Assembly (NCBI RefSeq): GCF_027924185.1 | Contig: NZ_BRVO01000001.1 | Span: 868,001 to 932,000 of the forward strand | Source: Neptunitalea lumnitzerae | GTDB taxonomy: Bacteria > Bacteroidota > Bacteroidia > Flavobacteriales > Flavobacteriaceae | Length of the DNA: 64,000 nucleotides | Reading direction: 5' to 3' | Part shown: positions 43,837-52,381 of the stretch, piece after piece | Numbering within the stretch: the first letter of the stretch is position 1 | Layout: every line of letters begins with the position of its first letter | The notes under the pieces: model-generated | Databases searched by the model: none | What the model was told of the DNA's origin: nothing | The model's input: only the letters and a program-made list of their open reading frames with translations | Made by a program: the position numbers and the translations under genes

Positions 43837-43863
43837 AAATCCCGGATATCCGGGATTTTTTTC
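43837..43863 (+). terminator. Terminator after CHRD gene
   Basis: aaatcccgga-centred palindrome followed by seven T. Confidence 0.88.
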
Positions 43864-43873
43864 GTTTGTAAGT

Positions 43874-43916
43874 TGACAATTGTCAGTTTTTAAATTTTAA
43901 AAGACCTCTATATTTG
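43874..43916 (+). promoter_or_regulatory. Promoter with palindromic operator candidate
   Basis: A perfect 12-bp palindrome tgacaattgtca (43874-43885) lies 23 bases before the consensus -7 element TATATTTG (43909-43916). It falls where the -33 region would be, a suitable place for a repressor or activator of the thioredoxin-like gene. Confidence 0.45.
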
Positions 43917-43937
43917 GTTATAGCAAATTCTAATGTG

Positions 43938-44543
43938 ATGCAGACATTACAGGTAAATAGTATTATTGAAAACAGTATAGCTAAGGCAATGAGCTATGAA
44001 GAGTACATTGCGCTAATGGCTAAACTGATGGCGGAAGGGGCATCTACCTCTACGGTTCCATCAGAAGAAATGACCTTATTTACCAAGCTTAACTATAAGC
44101 GGATGATCAGGCTTAACAAAACTATTAAGATTGATGGTAAATACAAAGAAGTAGTCGATGCTTATAAAAAGAAAGTTACTTGGTTGGTACTAACAGAGAG
44201 TTGGTGTGGCGATGCTGCACAAATTTTACCTGTAGTTAACAAGATTGCCGAAATGAGTGGCAATATTTCTTTAAGGCTTGTGTTGAGAGATGAGAATATA
44301 GATCTTATGGATCTTTGCTTAACCAATGGTACGCGGTCTATTCCTAAATTATTAGTAATTGATGAAGACTATAATATTATAGACAGCTTTGGGCCAAGGC
44401 CAGAAGCTGCACTAAATCTTGTAGACGATTTTAGAGAGCAATACGGTAAACTTACCCCTGAGTTTAAACAGTATTTACAATTATGGTATAATAAGGATAG
44501 AGGAAAAAGTATTGTAAAAGACCTACTTAAATTAATGACCTAA
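43938..44543 (+). CDS. Thioredoxin-fold protein with WCGDA site
   Basis: 201 residues. The thioredoxin-fold part starts near residue 85 (VTWLVLTESWCGDAAQILPVVNKIA), with RSIPKLLVID as the cis-Pro loop. The active-site position reads C-G-D-A, so only one cysteine is present and a normal disulfide exchange is not expected; this WCGDA form is common in Bacteroidota. The start is the ATG after the predicted transcription start; an earlier in-frame TTG overlaps the -7 element. Function unknown. Confidence 0.85.
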   Translation: MQTLQVNSIIENSIAKAMSYEEYIALMAKLMAEGASTSTVPSEEMTLFTKLNYKRMIRLNKTIKIDGKYKEVVDAYKKKVTWLVLTESWCGDAAQILPVVNKIAEMSGNISLRLVLRDENIDLMDLCLTNGTRSIPKLLVIDEDYNIIDSFGPRPEAALNLVDDFREQYGKLTPEFKQYLQLWYNKDRGKSIVKDLLKLMT

Positions 44544-44600
44544 TTACTTCCCCTTAGTAATAGAAATAATTTTTTCTGGGTTTGTGCCCTAAATAGTTTA

Positions 44601-45326
44601 CTACTTCTGTTGAAATACATAAGATATAGTGCCAACTTGTAATCTTTTTTGCGGGTTGGCATTAAATTTTGTGCGCATGGCATAATGTATGGCATTTTCT
44701 ACCAAGCATCCATCGGTAGTAGTAGAGCTAGCTTCGTTCTGTTTGGCAGATATCACATTGCCGTATTGGTTTACTTTTATGGTAATTACAACTACTCCGC
44801 CTTCTATACATGTGTAGGTAGGGTTGGGTATGCGCCCGCTAACTATTCTATCTACTAAAGAGTAGGTTACAGTGGCTGTGCGTTCTGTATTTCTATTCTG
44901 TACTCCCTTACCATCTTTTTTTAAATCTTCTAATGCCTTATTTGCTCTTTTTCTACTTTTTTCTGCGGCTTGTAAGTTACCATAACCTTCGGTGTTAGGT
45001 TGTTTAGTGTTTACTTTTTCTGCAGCTTTTTTAGATTCTAGCTCAGAGAAAAACTTGTCTAAAGATTGGTAATTATCTTCTTTAGAGTATCTGCTTTTAA
45101 TGCGGTCGTTATAGGTTTTATGGGTAACCTTAGTTCCTTTTTTGGGTGGTTGCAGAGGTGTTTTCTTTTCTGCTATGTCTTTCTCTTTTTCCTGAGAAAC
45201 CATTTCAATAAAGTATTCTTCTACGGTAGGGTGGTTTTTAAAGTGTATGGCACCTACCGATAGCAATAAAACAAGCATAATGCTCGCAGAGATTAAAGCC
45301 GATATGATATACCTATTAGATTTCAT
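44601..45326 (-). CDS. TonB-like energy transducer protein
   Basis: 241 residues from the preferred ATG: one N-terminal membrane helix (about 6-26), a Lys/Glu/Pro-rich periplasmic linker, and a C-terminal domain with GGVVVITIKVNQYGNVISA and AMRTKFNANPQKRLQVGTISYVF, as in TonB/TolA C-termini. It could drive outer membrane transport with an ExbBD complex elsewhere. An in-frame ATG at 45404 would add 26 residues and overlap the end of truB, which cannot be excluded. Last gene of the ftsX-uppP-truB operon. Confidence 0.82.
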   Translation of the reverse strand: MKSNRYIISALISASIMLVLLLSVGAIHFKNHPTVEEYFIEMVSQEKEKDIAEKKTPLQPPKKGTKVTHKTYNDRIKSRYSKEDNYQSLDKFFSELESKKAAEKVNTKQPNTEGYGNLQAAEKSRKRANKALEDLKKDGKGVQNRNTERTATVTYSLVDRIVSGRIPNPTYTCIEGGVVVITIKVNQYGNVISAKQNEASSTTTDGCLVENAIHYAMRTKFNANPQKRLQVGTISYVFQQK

Positions 45327-45393
45327 TTTCCGAAACCTAATAAATATTACGTAAAGTGCTTTTTTACAATTAGTTAATTTATTTATAAAGAAA

Positions 45394-46086
45394 TTATAAT
45401 TCATTTAAGTTAGCAACAAATTCTTCAGGAGAAATGGCATCTTCAACGCTGTAATCTCCAATTTTTGTTCTTCGCAAAGCAGATAAATGTCCGCCAGAGT
45501 TTAGAGCTTTTCCAAAGTCATGTGCTAAAGAGCGTATGTAAGTACCTTTGCTACAAACCACTCTAAAATCTACTTCGGGAAATCTAATCTCAGTTATTTC
45601 AAAAGTATTAATAGTTATTTGACGTGGTTGTATTTCTACTTGTTCGCCCTCACGTGCAAATTCATATAATCTTTTACCGTCTTTTTTTAAAGCGGAAAAA
45701 ACGGGTGGATATTGCATAATATCCCCAATAAATTGATGTGTGGTTTCTTTAATTAAGTCCTCTGTAATATGAGCGGTTTCAAAAGTTTGGTCAACTTCAG
45801 TTTCTAAATCATAAGAAGGTGTAGAACCACCTAAGGTAATAGTACCTGTATATTCTTTTATCTGCCCTTGTAAATCTTGTATTTTTTTGGTGAATTTACC
45901 TGTGCAAATAAGTAGTAAGCCTGTAGCTAAAGGGTCTAATGTACCTGCATGACCTACTTTTATTTTTTTTAATTTGTATTTTTTTAAGATAGCCCATTTA
46001 ATTTTGTTTACAGCATTAAATGAACTCCAGGTAAGGGGCTTATCTATTAAAAGTAATTGACCTTCTTTAAAATCTTCTAACTGCAC
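45394..46086 (-). CDS. truB: tRNA pseudouridine(55) synthase
   Basis: 230-residue enzyme that makes pseudouridine 55 in the T-loop of tRNA. The catalytic Asp is in VGHAGTLDPLATGLL; LLIDKPLTWSSFNAVNKI at the start, YPPVFSALKKDGKRLYEFAREG and CSKGTYIRSLAHDFG are family motifs. It lacks the C-terminal PUA domain of longer relatives. It starts one base after the uppP stop. Confidence 0.97.
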   Translation of the reverse strand: MQLEDFKEGQLLLIDKPLTWSSFNAVNKIKWAILKKYKLKKIKVGHAGTLDPLATGLLLICTGKFTKKIQDLQGQIKEYTGTITLGGSTPSYDLETEVDQTFETAHITEDLIKETTHQFIGDIMQYPPVFSALKKDGKRLYEFAREGEQVEIQPRQITINTFEITEIRFPEVDFRVVCSKGTYIRSLAHDFGKALNSGGHLSALRRTKIGDYSVEDAISPEEFVANLNEL

Positions 46087-46087
46087 T

Positions 46088-46873
46088 TTATACTACTTTT
46101 AACTCTAAAATGAAATAATGAATAATTAAAATGGCTGCACCGGCAATAACACGGTAGTAACCAAATACTTTAAATCCGTGTTTGCTTAAATACCCTATAA
46201 AAGATTTAATAGCAATCATAGCTACAATAAAACCAACCACATTACCTATAATAAGCAGGTTTACCTGCTCTTGGTTTAAAACAAACCCATCTTGATAATA
46301 ATCGTATGATTTTTTTAACGTAGCCCCTAGCATGGTAGGCACAGCTAAGAAAAATGAAAACTCAGCAGCTACGGTTCTAGATAGTTTTTGAGTCATACCC
46401 CCAACAATAGTGGCACCACTTCTAGAGGTACCAGGTATCATAGCAAGGCATTGGAAAAAACCTATTTTTAAAGCTGTTAAATAAGATATTTCTGTTTCTT
46501 CACCATCACCAAACCAGTCGTCTACTTTGATAAGGAAAAAACCTCCTATAATTAATGAGATGGCTACTGTAGTAGGGCTTTCTAGCAAGCTATCAATAAT
46601 ATCACTAAATGCCAAACCTAACACCACTGCAGGTATAAAGGCAACAAATAACTTGTAATAAAATTGTAAGCTTTGAAAAAAGCGTTTAAAGTATAATACA
46701 ATAACCGAAACAATTGTACCCAGCTGAATAACAATGGTAAATAGTTTGGTAAAATCTTCTGAAGCAATTCCGAAAAAGGAAGATGCTATAATCATATGTC
46801 CTGTAGAAGAAACCGGTAAAAATTCAGTTAAGCCTTCAATAATTGCCAAAATAATAGCCTGTAGGTACGTCAT
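46088..46873 (-). CDS. uppP: Undecaprenyl-diphosphatase
   Basis: 261-residue membrane phosphatase (BacA family) that converts undecaprenyl diphosphate to the monophosphate, recycling the carrier lipid for peptidoglycan. The two catalytic motifs are EGLTEFLPVSSTGH near the N-terminus and PGTSRSGATI in the middle, on facing re-entrant loops. About seven helices. In operon between DUF3098 and truB. Confidence 0.97.
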   Translation of the reverse strand: MTYLQAIILAIIEGLTEFLPVSSTGHMIIASSFFGIASEDFTKLFTIVIQLGTIVSVIVLYFKRFFQSLQFYYKLFVAFIPAVVLGLAFSDIIDSLLESPTTVAISLIIGGFFLIKVDDWFGDGEETEISYLTALKIGFFQCLAMIPGTSRSGATIVGGMTQKLSRTVAAEFSFFLAVPTMLGATLKKSYDYYQDGFVLNQEQVNLLIIGNVVGFIVAMIAIKSFIGYLSKHGFKVFGYYRVIAGAAILIIHYFILELKVV

Positions 46874-46914
46874 GAATGGTAGTGAAGTTTAGTTAGTATT
46901 ACTTACTTAATGTT

Positions 46915-47178
46915 TTATTTTTTGGTTTTGTCTGGGTTGTAAAGTATGGCAAATACTTCAATAGCAAAGCCAATTAAAATTACCGTTGGGGCAACTCTAA
47001 TTCTTCGGGTATTAAACATTTCTTCGTTAAAAACATTCGGGTCGTCACTACCACCACCACTCATTAAAATAAACCCAAGAGCAATTACTCCTAGCCCTAT
47101 AAGCATGAATTGGTAATTCTTTTTAGTGAAAACAAATTGTTGTTTTTTACTAGTAGTATCGGGTTTATTAGTTTTCAT
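46915..47178 (-). CDS. DUF3098 family small membrane protein
   Basis: 87 residues with two helices (about 25-41 and 62-79) separated by SGGGSDDPNVFNEEMFNTRRIRVAP, the conserved DUF3098 stretch. Members are almost always placed between ftsX and uppP in Bacteroidota, as here, which suggests a role in cell division or envelope growth. No biochemical function is known. Confidence 0.93.
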   Translation of the reverse strand: MKTNKPDTTSKKQQFVFTKKNYQFMLIGLGVIALGFILMSGGGSDDPNVFNEEMFNTRRIRVAPTVILIGFAIEVFAILYNPDKTKK

Positions 47179-47194
47179 TTACTGAAATATATTT

Positions 47195-48073
47195 TTAATA
47201 ATAAAGATCGTCTGTTCTTAAATTTAAATAACGCTGTGTGGCAAAAAATGTGCTTAACCAGCTTATGATAATTCCAAATATAAAAATACCACCAAAAATA
47301 CCTGCTAATACAGGTATATTATTTAGCAATTCTAAGTTAGGATACTTTTTGTCTAAAAACGACATGCAAGCCGTAAGACCAGCAATAGCAATAATAGCAC
47401 CTATCATACCTAATTTAATATTGTTAAGTATAAACGGGCGGCGTATAAAGCGCTTGGTAGCACCAACCATTTGCATGGTTTTAATAATAAAACGTTTTGC
47501 GTAAATAGATAACCTAATAGAAGAGTTAATTAAAAGAATAGCAATTAGTAAAATAACTCCTGAGGCAATTAACATATAGTAGGTTATGGTTTTTACATTA
47601 TCGTTAAGCATACTTACTAACGGAATGTTATAAGCAACCTCGTCTACAAACGTGGCACCTTTAAGTTCAATAGCAATATCTGCCAATTGTTCTTCGGTTA
47701 CATAGTCTGCTTTTAAGTATAAGTCTATTGAGTTTTGTAGCGGGTTATCACCTAAGTATTGTACAAAGTTTTCTCCTAATTCTTTCATGTGTTTTTCCGC
47801 AGCCTCCTCTTTAGAAACATAGGTAGCAGATTTGGTATATTCTGCCATAGCAAGGCTTTTTTGAAACTGATTTATTTCGGCTTCTTTGGCGGTAGCGGAA
47901 AAATAAATGTTTACCTGAAGGCTTTCTTTAAAGTGATTCACTAGTTTTTGCGAATTCACAATTACAAAAGCCAATGTGCCTAACAAAAATAGAATTAGTG
48001 CAATACTCAGTGTAACTGAGAAATAGGATGATATTAATTTTCGTTTTTGAAATTTATCAAAAGATGTACTCAT
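47195..48073 (-). CDS. ftsX: Cell division protein FtsX
   Basis: 292-residue permease-like partner of FtsE that links septum constriction to peptidoglycan hydrolases. One N-terminal helix (about 17-38), a periplasmic domain of about 130 residues (KESLQVNIYFSATAKEAEI), then three helices in the FtsX fold, with MVGATKRFIRRPF between helices 2 and 3. First gene of the operon ftsX-DUF3098-uppP-truB. No ftsE is adjacent. Confidence 0.95.
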   Translation of the reverse strand: MSTSFDKFQKRKLISSYFSVTLSIALILFLLGTLAFVIVNSQKLVNHFKESLQVNIYFSATAKEAEINQFQKSLAMAEYTKSATYVSKEEAAEKHMKELGENFVQYLGDNPLQNSIDLYLKADYVTEEQLADIAIELKGATFVDEVAYNIPLVSMLNDNVKTITYYMLIASGVILLIAILLINSSIRLSIYAKRFIIKTMQMVGATKRFIRRPFILNNIKLGMIGAIIAIAGLTACMSFLDKKYPNLELLNNIPVLAGIFGGIFIFGIIISWLSTFFATQRYLNLRTDDLYY

Positions 48074-48219
48074 AGATGTAAGCTCAGGTATCTTTATAAG
48101 TTTTTGTAAAAGTACTAAAGTAAATTTAAAGTTATAAAACTTTAAGAATCCTTTGTTTAAAATAAACTACATAAGTAGTGTATTATTGTTAATAAGCCCT
48201 ATTCTTTTAGGTTTGTTAC

Positions 48220-48227
48220 TATATTTG
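48220..48227 (+). promoter_or_regulatory. -7 element of the CNGKC-protein gene
   Basis: TATATTTG exact match. The predicted start of transcription nearly coincides with the GTG start codon, so the mRNA may be leaderless. Confidence 0.45.
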
Positions 48228-48231
48228 TAGT

Positions 48232-48603
48232 GTGAAACATGTAGTGGTTATAGTAGCTTTGTTAATCTTAGGAAATCCGCTTTTTCCTGTGGTGGAATAT
48301 GTGGTTAAGTACAACTATATAGCTAATGAACTGTGTGTGAATAGAAATAAACCGATGCTTCATTGTAATGGTAAATGCCATTTAATGAAAGCGCTGGCTA
48401 AAAAGGCAACAGAAGAAACGGAGAATTCTAAACAGTCTGATGTTAAGAAAACGGAATTGCCTATTTTCTTTACCATGCCAATGTATGAGTCTGCTTATAA
48501 TCTTGTAGAAGAATTGCCCAACAAACAGGTGATTTATACACTTCAAAAAAAATATTGCTTTTTACTTTATAAGCAGTGTTTGAAACCCCCAATTGTAGCT
48601 TAG
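48232..48603 (+). CDS. Small CNGKC-motif protein, possible metal-linked
   Basis: 123 residues starting at GTG; no ATG is available upstream in frame, and the N-terminal hydrophobic stretch (VVVIVALLILGNPLFPVVEYVV) must be included. The motif ELCVNRNKPMLHCNGKCHLMKAL, three Cys with His and Met, typifies a flavobacterial family often found beside heavy-metal uptake genes. A Lys/Glu-rich region and a hydrophobic C-terminus with Cys follow. It probably sits in the membrane and may bind copper; both points are inference. Confidence 0.72.
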   Translation: MKHVVVIVALLILGNPLFPVVEYVVKYNYIANELCVNRNKPMLHCNGKCHLMKALAKKATEETENSKQSDVKKTELPIFFTMPMYESAYNLVEELPNKQVIYTLQKKYCFLLYKQCLKPPIVA

Positions 48604-48683
48604 TTTTATTTGCGAATACATTGAGGGTAAGGTTTCCTAAAAAAAATTGAAGCCTATTAGTTTATTATTTAAAATTTAAAATC

Positions 48684-49127
48684 ATGAAAAAAGGAATTAT
48701 AATAATGATTGCTACATTGTTTTTAGCTGTAGCATGCGATACCAAACCAACGGTAGAAAAAAATAAAAAAGAGTTTGAAACGGTGTATGCTGAAACCATT
48801 AAGGTACACGATGAGGTTATGGCTAAAATGGGAACCATTAATAAGTTACAAGTACAATTAGAAGAAGAGGTTAAAGCAGCTACCGATACTGTACCGTATG
48901 CAGAAGCTATGAAAACCTTGAAAAAAGGACATAAGGGAATGATGGATTGGATGCATAGCTTTAGTGATGCATTCCCACATACTGAGGACCGATTTGCTGG
49001 GAAAAGCAAAGAGGAGATAGATGAGTCTGTTGAGCGTTTAAAAGAATACAAAGCACAAATGGAAGCAGTTGATGCCCAAATAAAAGAGGGGATTGATAAA
49101 GCTGAAAAATTATTGAGTAGTAATTAA
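48684..49127 (+). CDS. Helical lipoprotein, unknown
   Basis: 147 residues with lipobox AVAC. The mature part is almost wholly helical, with coiled-coil character (KKEFETVYAETIKVHDEVMAKMGTIN, EEIDESVERLKEYKAQMEAVDAQIKEGI), and a Met/His-rich stretch GMMDWMHSFSDAFPH in the middle. Homologs are common in flavobacteria and lie near metal-related genes, as the CNGKC gene does here. Function unknown. A terminator follows. Confidence 0.75.
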   Translation: MKKGIIIMIATLFLAVACDTKPTVEKNKKEFETVYAETIKVHDEVMAKMGTINKLQVQLEEEVKAATDTVPYAEAMKTLKKGHKGMMDWMHSFSDAFPHTEDRFAGKSKEEIDESVERLKEYKAQMEAVDAQIKEGIDKAEKLLSSN

Positions 49128-49151
49128 TTTCTTTAAAATACGTATAGCTTG

Positions 49152-49185
49152 AAAAGCCACAACATAATAGTTGTGGCTTTTTTAT
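49152..49185 (+). terminator. Terminator after helical lipoprotein
   Basis: aaaagccacaa / ttgtggctttt with 8-base loop and T run. Confidence 0.9.
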
Positions 49186-49254
49186 TTATTAATCGAGATG
49201 AGTTGCTTTGAAGCTTGTCTCTAAGTTGTTACCTCAAAAAAAATGCAATGTGGG

Positions 49255-49290
49255 TGTAACCTTTTTCGTTTAGGGAACTATATAGTATAG
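49255..49290 (+). promoter_or_regulatory. Possible ECF-type promoter
   Basis: TGTAACC followed about 16 bases on by an AT-rich element (actatatag) resembles an ECF -35 element and spacing, and would fit self-control of the sigma gene. The -10 part is weak. Confidence 0.25.
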
Positions 49291-49315
49291 AAAACCAATC
49301 TAAAAATTACCCGAA

Positions 49316-49843
49316 TTGAAATTACAAACAGACGAACAATTAATGAGGCAGGTTGCCAATGGAGAGCTAAAGCTGCTTAGTGTTTTGTTTGAAAGGCATC
49401 ATAAACATGTATATAATTTTATTTTTCAGATGAGTGGTGATAAAGATTTGAGTGAGGATATAGTACAGGAAGTGTTTTTTAAAATACTAAAGCATAGAGC
49501 CACTTTCGGAGAGGGAAAGTTTATAGCATGGATGTTTACCATTGCAAGAAATAGTTTGTCTGGGCATTATAAAAAAGAGCAGCGGTTTACCACTACAAAG
49601 GAAACTATTGTAGCAGAGGTAGTGGAAGATCCGGAGTGCAAAGAGCAGTATTCAGATTTGCATGCTGCTTTAGCAAAATTGACACCTACAGATAGAGAGG
49701 TTGTAGTACTAAACAGATTGCAAGGGATACGTTATGAAGAATTAGCAATTATTTTAAATAGTACGCCAAACGCAGTAAAGACTAAAGTAAGTAGGGCTTT
49801 AGATAAGTTAAGAAAAGTTTATTTTAAACAAGTTGAGGTATGA
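49316..49843 (+). CDS. ECF-type RNA polymerase sigma factor
   Basis: 175-residue sigma-70-family factor with region 2 (about 5-90; DLSEDIVQEVFFKILKHRA, FIAWMFTIARNSLSGHYKK) and region 4 (about 110-170; LTPTDREVVVLNRLQGIRYEELAIILNSTPNAVKTKVSRAL). It starts at TTG: an in-frame stop lies five codons upstream and the next ATG would cut into region 2. The next gene, a membrane anti-sigma factor, overlaps by four bases. Confidence 0.93.
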   Translation: MKLQTDEQLMRQVANGELKLLSVLFERHHKHVYNFIFQMSGDKDLSEDIVQEVFFKILKHRATFGEGKFIAWMFTIARNSLSGHYKKEQRFTTTKETIVAEVVEDPECKEQYSDLHAALAKLTPTDREVVVLNRLQGIRYEELAIILNSTPNAVKTKVSRALDKLRKVYFKQVEV

Positions 49844-50619
49844 AAATTCATGTGACAACTGAAACGATAGTGGCGCTATTAGATGGTGTGTTACCAGAAA
49901 GCGAGCAAGAGTTGATAAGGCTTCACATAGCAAATTGCAAAAAGTGTAAAGAAGCCTATAATGAATTACAAAAATTACAAGAAGTTTTTGTGAAAGAGAT
50001 AGCTGTTGAACCAAGTGAAAAAGCACAAAATAATTTTAATGAAATGCTTGCTGAAGAAATAGCAGCAGAAGCTAGTGTACTTTCAAAATCAGGAATAATA
50101 TGGCTGTACCCAGTGCTAAAAGTAGCGGCAATAGTTGCTGTAATGGTAGGTTCCTTTTTATTGGGTAAGTGGTATGGTTATGAGCAATTATCTGGAAGCT
50201 ATTTGGCTTTAAAGGAGGATAATGTAGCCTTGAAAACTACCGCTACTATGTCTTTGATGGAAAGTACTTCGGCAAGTAAGCGTATTGAGGGTATAACAAG
50301 AACAAATGATTTTGTAACGTGGAACCAAGAGGTAATAGATGCATTGACTTTTAGAATGCTTTTTGACGAGAATGATAATGTACGTTTGGTAGCGGCACAG
50401 TCTATGGAACATATGGCTAGTGATAAATTAGTGAGAAGTTCCTTCATTGAAGCTTTGGGAAAGGAGAAAAATCCAATGATTCAGATTGAGCTTATTGAAA
50501 TTATTGCTCGAATAAGAGAAAAAGGCGCCTTAGAAAACCTGAAACAGCTAAGACAGTCTAATACCACATTACCGCTGGTAAAGGCACAAATAGATAGGGT
50601 AATACCAGAAATAATGTAA
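49840..50619 (+). CDS. Anti-sigma factor: zinc-finger, membrane helix, HEAT-like repeats
   Basis: 259 residues. N-terminal zf-HC2-like region (1-45) with HIANCKKC, the C-x2-C with upstream His of anti-sigma zinc fingers; one membrane helix (about 87-108, WLYPVLKVAAIVAVMVGSFLLG); then a periplasmic part with two or three HEAT-like helical repeats (about 160-255, VRLVAAQSMEHMAS). It should hold the sigma factor at the membrane until a signal releases it. It overlaps the sigma gene and precedes the DUF4097 gene by 10 bases. Confidence 0.87.
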   Translation: MKIHVTTETIVALLDGVLPESEQELIRLHIANCKKCKEAYNELQKLQEVFVKEIAVEPSEKAQNNFNEMLAEEIAAEASVLSKSGIIWLYPVLKVAAIVAVMVGSFLLGKWYGYEQLSGSYLALKEDNVALKTTATMSLMESTSASKRIEGITRTNDFVTWNQEVIDALTFRMLFDENDNVRLVAAQSMEHMASDKLVRSSFIEALGKEKNPMIQIELIEIIARIREKGALENLKQLRQSNTTLPLVKAQIDRVIPEIM

Positions 50620-50629
50620 TCAATAAAAA

Positions 50630-51403
50630 ATGGATATAGTTATGAAACATGTAAGTTTTCTTTTAATTTTTTTAATGTTTGGTTTTGGGATCTATGCACA
50701 AGAACAAACACAGCGTTTAGATGCACACAAAATAAAATGGGTTAAAATTAAATCAAAGTCTAAAATTACGGTAGTGGGGTATGATAAAGATGAAATACAA
50801 ATAAAAATAGACGCTTATAATTTGCCTCCTGAAAAGGCGAAGGGGTTAAAGCAGTATGGCTATAAGCAAGCTAATACAGACGTAGGTTTTTATATGACCA
50901 AAGATGGAGAAACCATGTATTTGGAAAGTATACGAAATGTGGGTAAAGGGGAAGCTACCATATTTGTACCTAAAAATATGAGCTTGGTGATAGATGAATT
51001 AGGTATGTATGATATAAGCGTAGAGAATGTTGAAGGTGAAATTGAAGTTTCGAGCTCGTTAGCAGGTGCTGTTTCTATACATGGGGTATCAGGTCCGTTG
51101 ACCATAAACACAAGTACCGGAGATGTTACAGTAGATTTTAAGTCATTAAAACAAAGTACACCGCTTAGTATTAGTTCTTTAGCAGGAGAGGTAGAGGTGA
51201 AGTTACCTGTAAAAACAAAGGCAGACGTTAAGGTAACCTCTTCTATGGGAGAGTTATATACTAATTTTGATTTGGAAGTAGAGAATGAAAAAGATGTAAA
51301 AGTAGGGATGGCAGGTATCGCCTTAAAAGGAAAAATAAATAAAGGAGGTGTTCTAATAAATTTACACTCGGGTACCGGAAATATATATCTTAGAAAAAAA
51401 TAA
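50630..51403 (+). CDS. DUF4097-type secreted beta-helix protein
   Basis: 257 residues with a signal peptide (cleavage near YAQ); the Met at residue 5 is an alternative start. The rest is short beta strands in a DUF4097-like right-handed helix (VENVEGEIEVSSSLAGAVSIHGVSGPLTINTSTGDVTV). Such proteins commonly follow ECF sigma/anti-sigma pairs in Bacteroidota and may sense or respond to envelope stress. Third gene of the operon. Confidence 0.83.
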   Translation: MDIVMKHVSFLLIFLMFGFGIYAQEQTQRLDAHKIKWVKIKSKSKITVVGYDKDEIQIKIDAYNLPPEKAKGLKQYGYKQANTDVGFYMTKDGETMYLESIRNVGKGEATIFVPKNMSLVIDELGMYDISVENVEGEIEVSSSLAGAVSIHGVSGPLTINTSTGDVTVDFKSLKQSTPLSISSLAGEVEVKLPVKTKADVKVTSSMGELYTNFDLEVENEKDVKVGMAGIALKGKINKGGVLINLHSGTGNIYLRKK

Positions 51404-51408
51404 TATAA

Positions 51409-51435
51409 AAGCAGCCTTAGGGCTGCTTAGCTTTT
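51409..51435. terminator. Bidirectional terminator
   Basis: aagcagcc / ggctgctt between the DUF4097 gene and the convergent patatin gene; it includes the patatin stop region. Confidence 0.75.
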
Positions 51436-52265
51436 TCTAATAGTTCTGTTTCTTCGCCTAAAATTTTTAAGATTGTAGGCATTTCTTTTATAGCGTGTTC
51501 ATAACCAATTTCAAAAGCACGGTCTAGCATTTTTACATCTAAAATACCTACAGTATAAATTTCAGGTGGTAAAAATACATAGTGGCATTCGTTAAACTGA
51601 TGGTAGTAATTGGCATCCATACTAATGGTTATTACACGTTGAAGCAGTTTAAAGGTGTTGTTGATGTCTTTGTTTTCTACTTCTGCAACCGGATTCACAA
51701 AACTGCCCAAGGTGTATTGGCAAGTATCGCAAAGCGGTTCGTATGGGAAATTGTTTAACAAACCTCCGTCTGAATATAAGTGGTCATTAATTTTTACCGG
51801 AGAAAAATATGGTGGTAAGGCACAAGAAGCTAACAAAGGTTTTATTAAATCTCCAGAATCAAAAAACTCCAACTTACCTGTATTTAAGTTGGTAGCAGTA
51901 ACCGTAATAGGTATGTTTAACTCTTCAAAAGTAGTTTTGGTAAAAAACTTTTCAAACAGTACTTGGTATTTTTCACTATCTACCAATCCTGGCTTGTTTA
52001 AGGCAAATAAAGAAAAGCTAAAAACAGGCGTATCTTTAAAAAAGTTCATCATTTCTTTTGGCTTATACCCAGAAGCATAGAGTGCCGCTATTAGAGCACC
52101 ACCGCTGGTGCCTGCAATACAATCTGGTTGTATGCCGCGTTCTTCCAAGGCTTGTAATAGCCCAGCGTGTGCCAAAGCACGTATTCCTCCTCCAGAAAGT
52201 ACTAAACCTAGTTTGTTTTCAGGAGCAGTTTCTTTTTTCTTATTGAATATATTAAAGAATGCCAT
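51417..52265 (-). CDS. Patatin-like phospholipase (copy 1)
   Basis: 282-residue serine lipase of the patatin/RssA type. Oxyanion loop GGGIRALAHAG at about 27-37, nucleophile GTSGG at about 58-62, and the Asp of the dyad in YSDGGLLNNFP near 180. No signal peptide, so it probably acts on membrane lipids from the cytoplasm. A paralog lies 116 bases upstream on the same strand. A candidate -7 (TATTTTTG read leftward at 52273-52280) would give almost no leader. Confidence 0.93.
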   Translation of the reverse strand: MAFFNIFNKKKETAPENKLGLVLSGGGIRALAHAGLLQALEERGIQPDCIAGTSGGALIAALYASGYKPKEMMNFFKDTPVFSFSLFALNKPGLVDSEKYQVLFEKFFTKTTFEELNIPITVTATNLNTGKLEFFDSGDLIKPLLASCALPPYFSPVKINDHLYSDGGLLNNFPYEPLCDTCQYTLGSFVNPVAEVENKDINNTFKLLQRVITISMDANYYHQFNECHYVFLPPEIYTVGILDVKMLDRAFEIGYEHAIKEMPTILKILGEETELLEKAKQP

Positions 52266-52381
52266 ATAAAGTCAAAAATACAATATTGCAGAGTAAGTAC
52301 CCCTTGAAAATCTGTTAATTAAAAGGCAAAATTTGTATGTTGAGGCAGTTGCAAATTAGCTAGTCTTTGTGTTAGAAAGGC

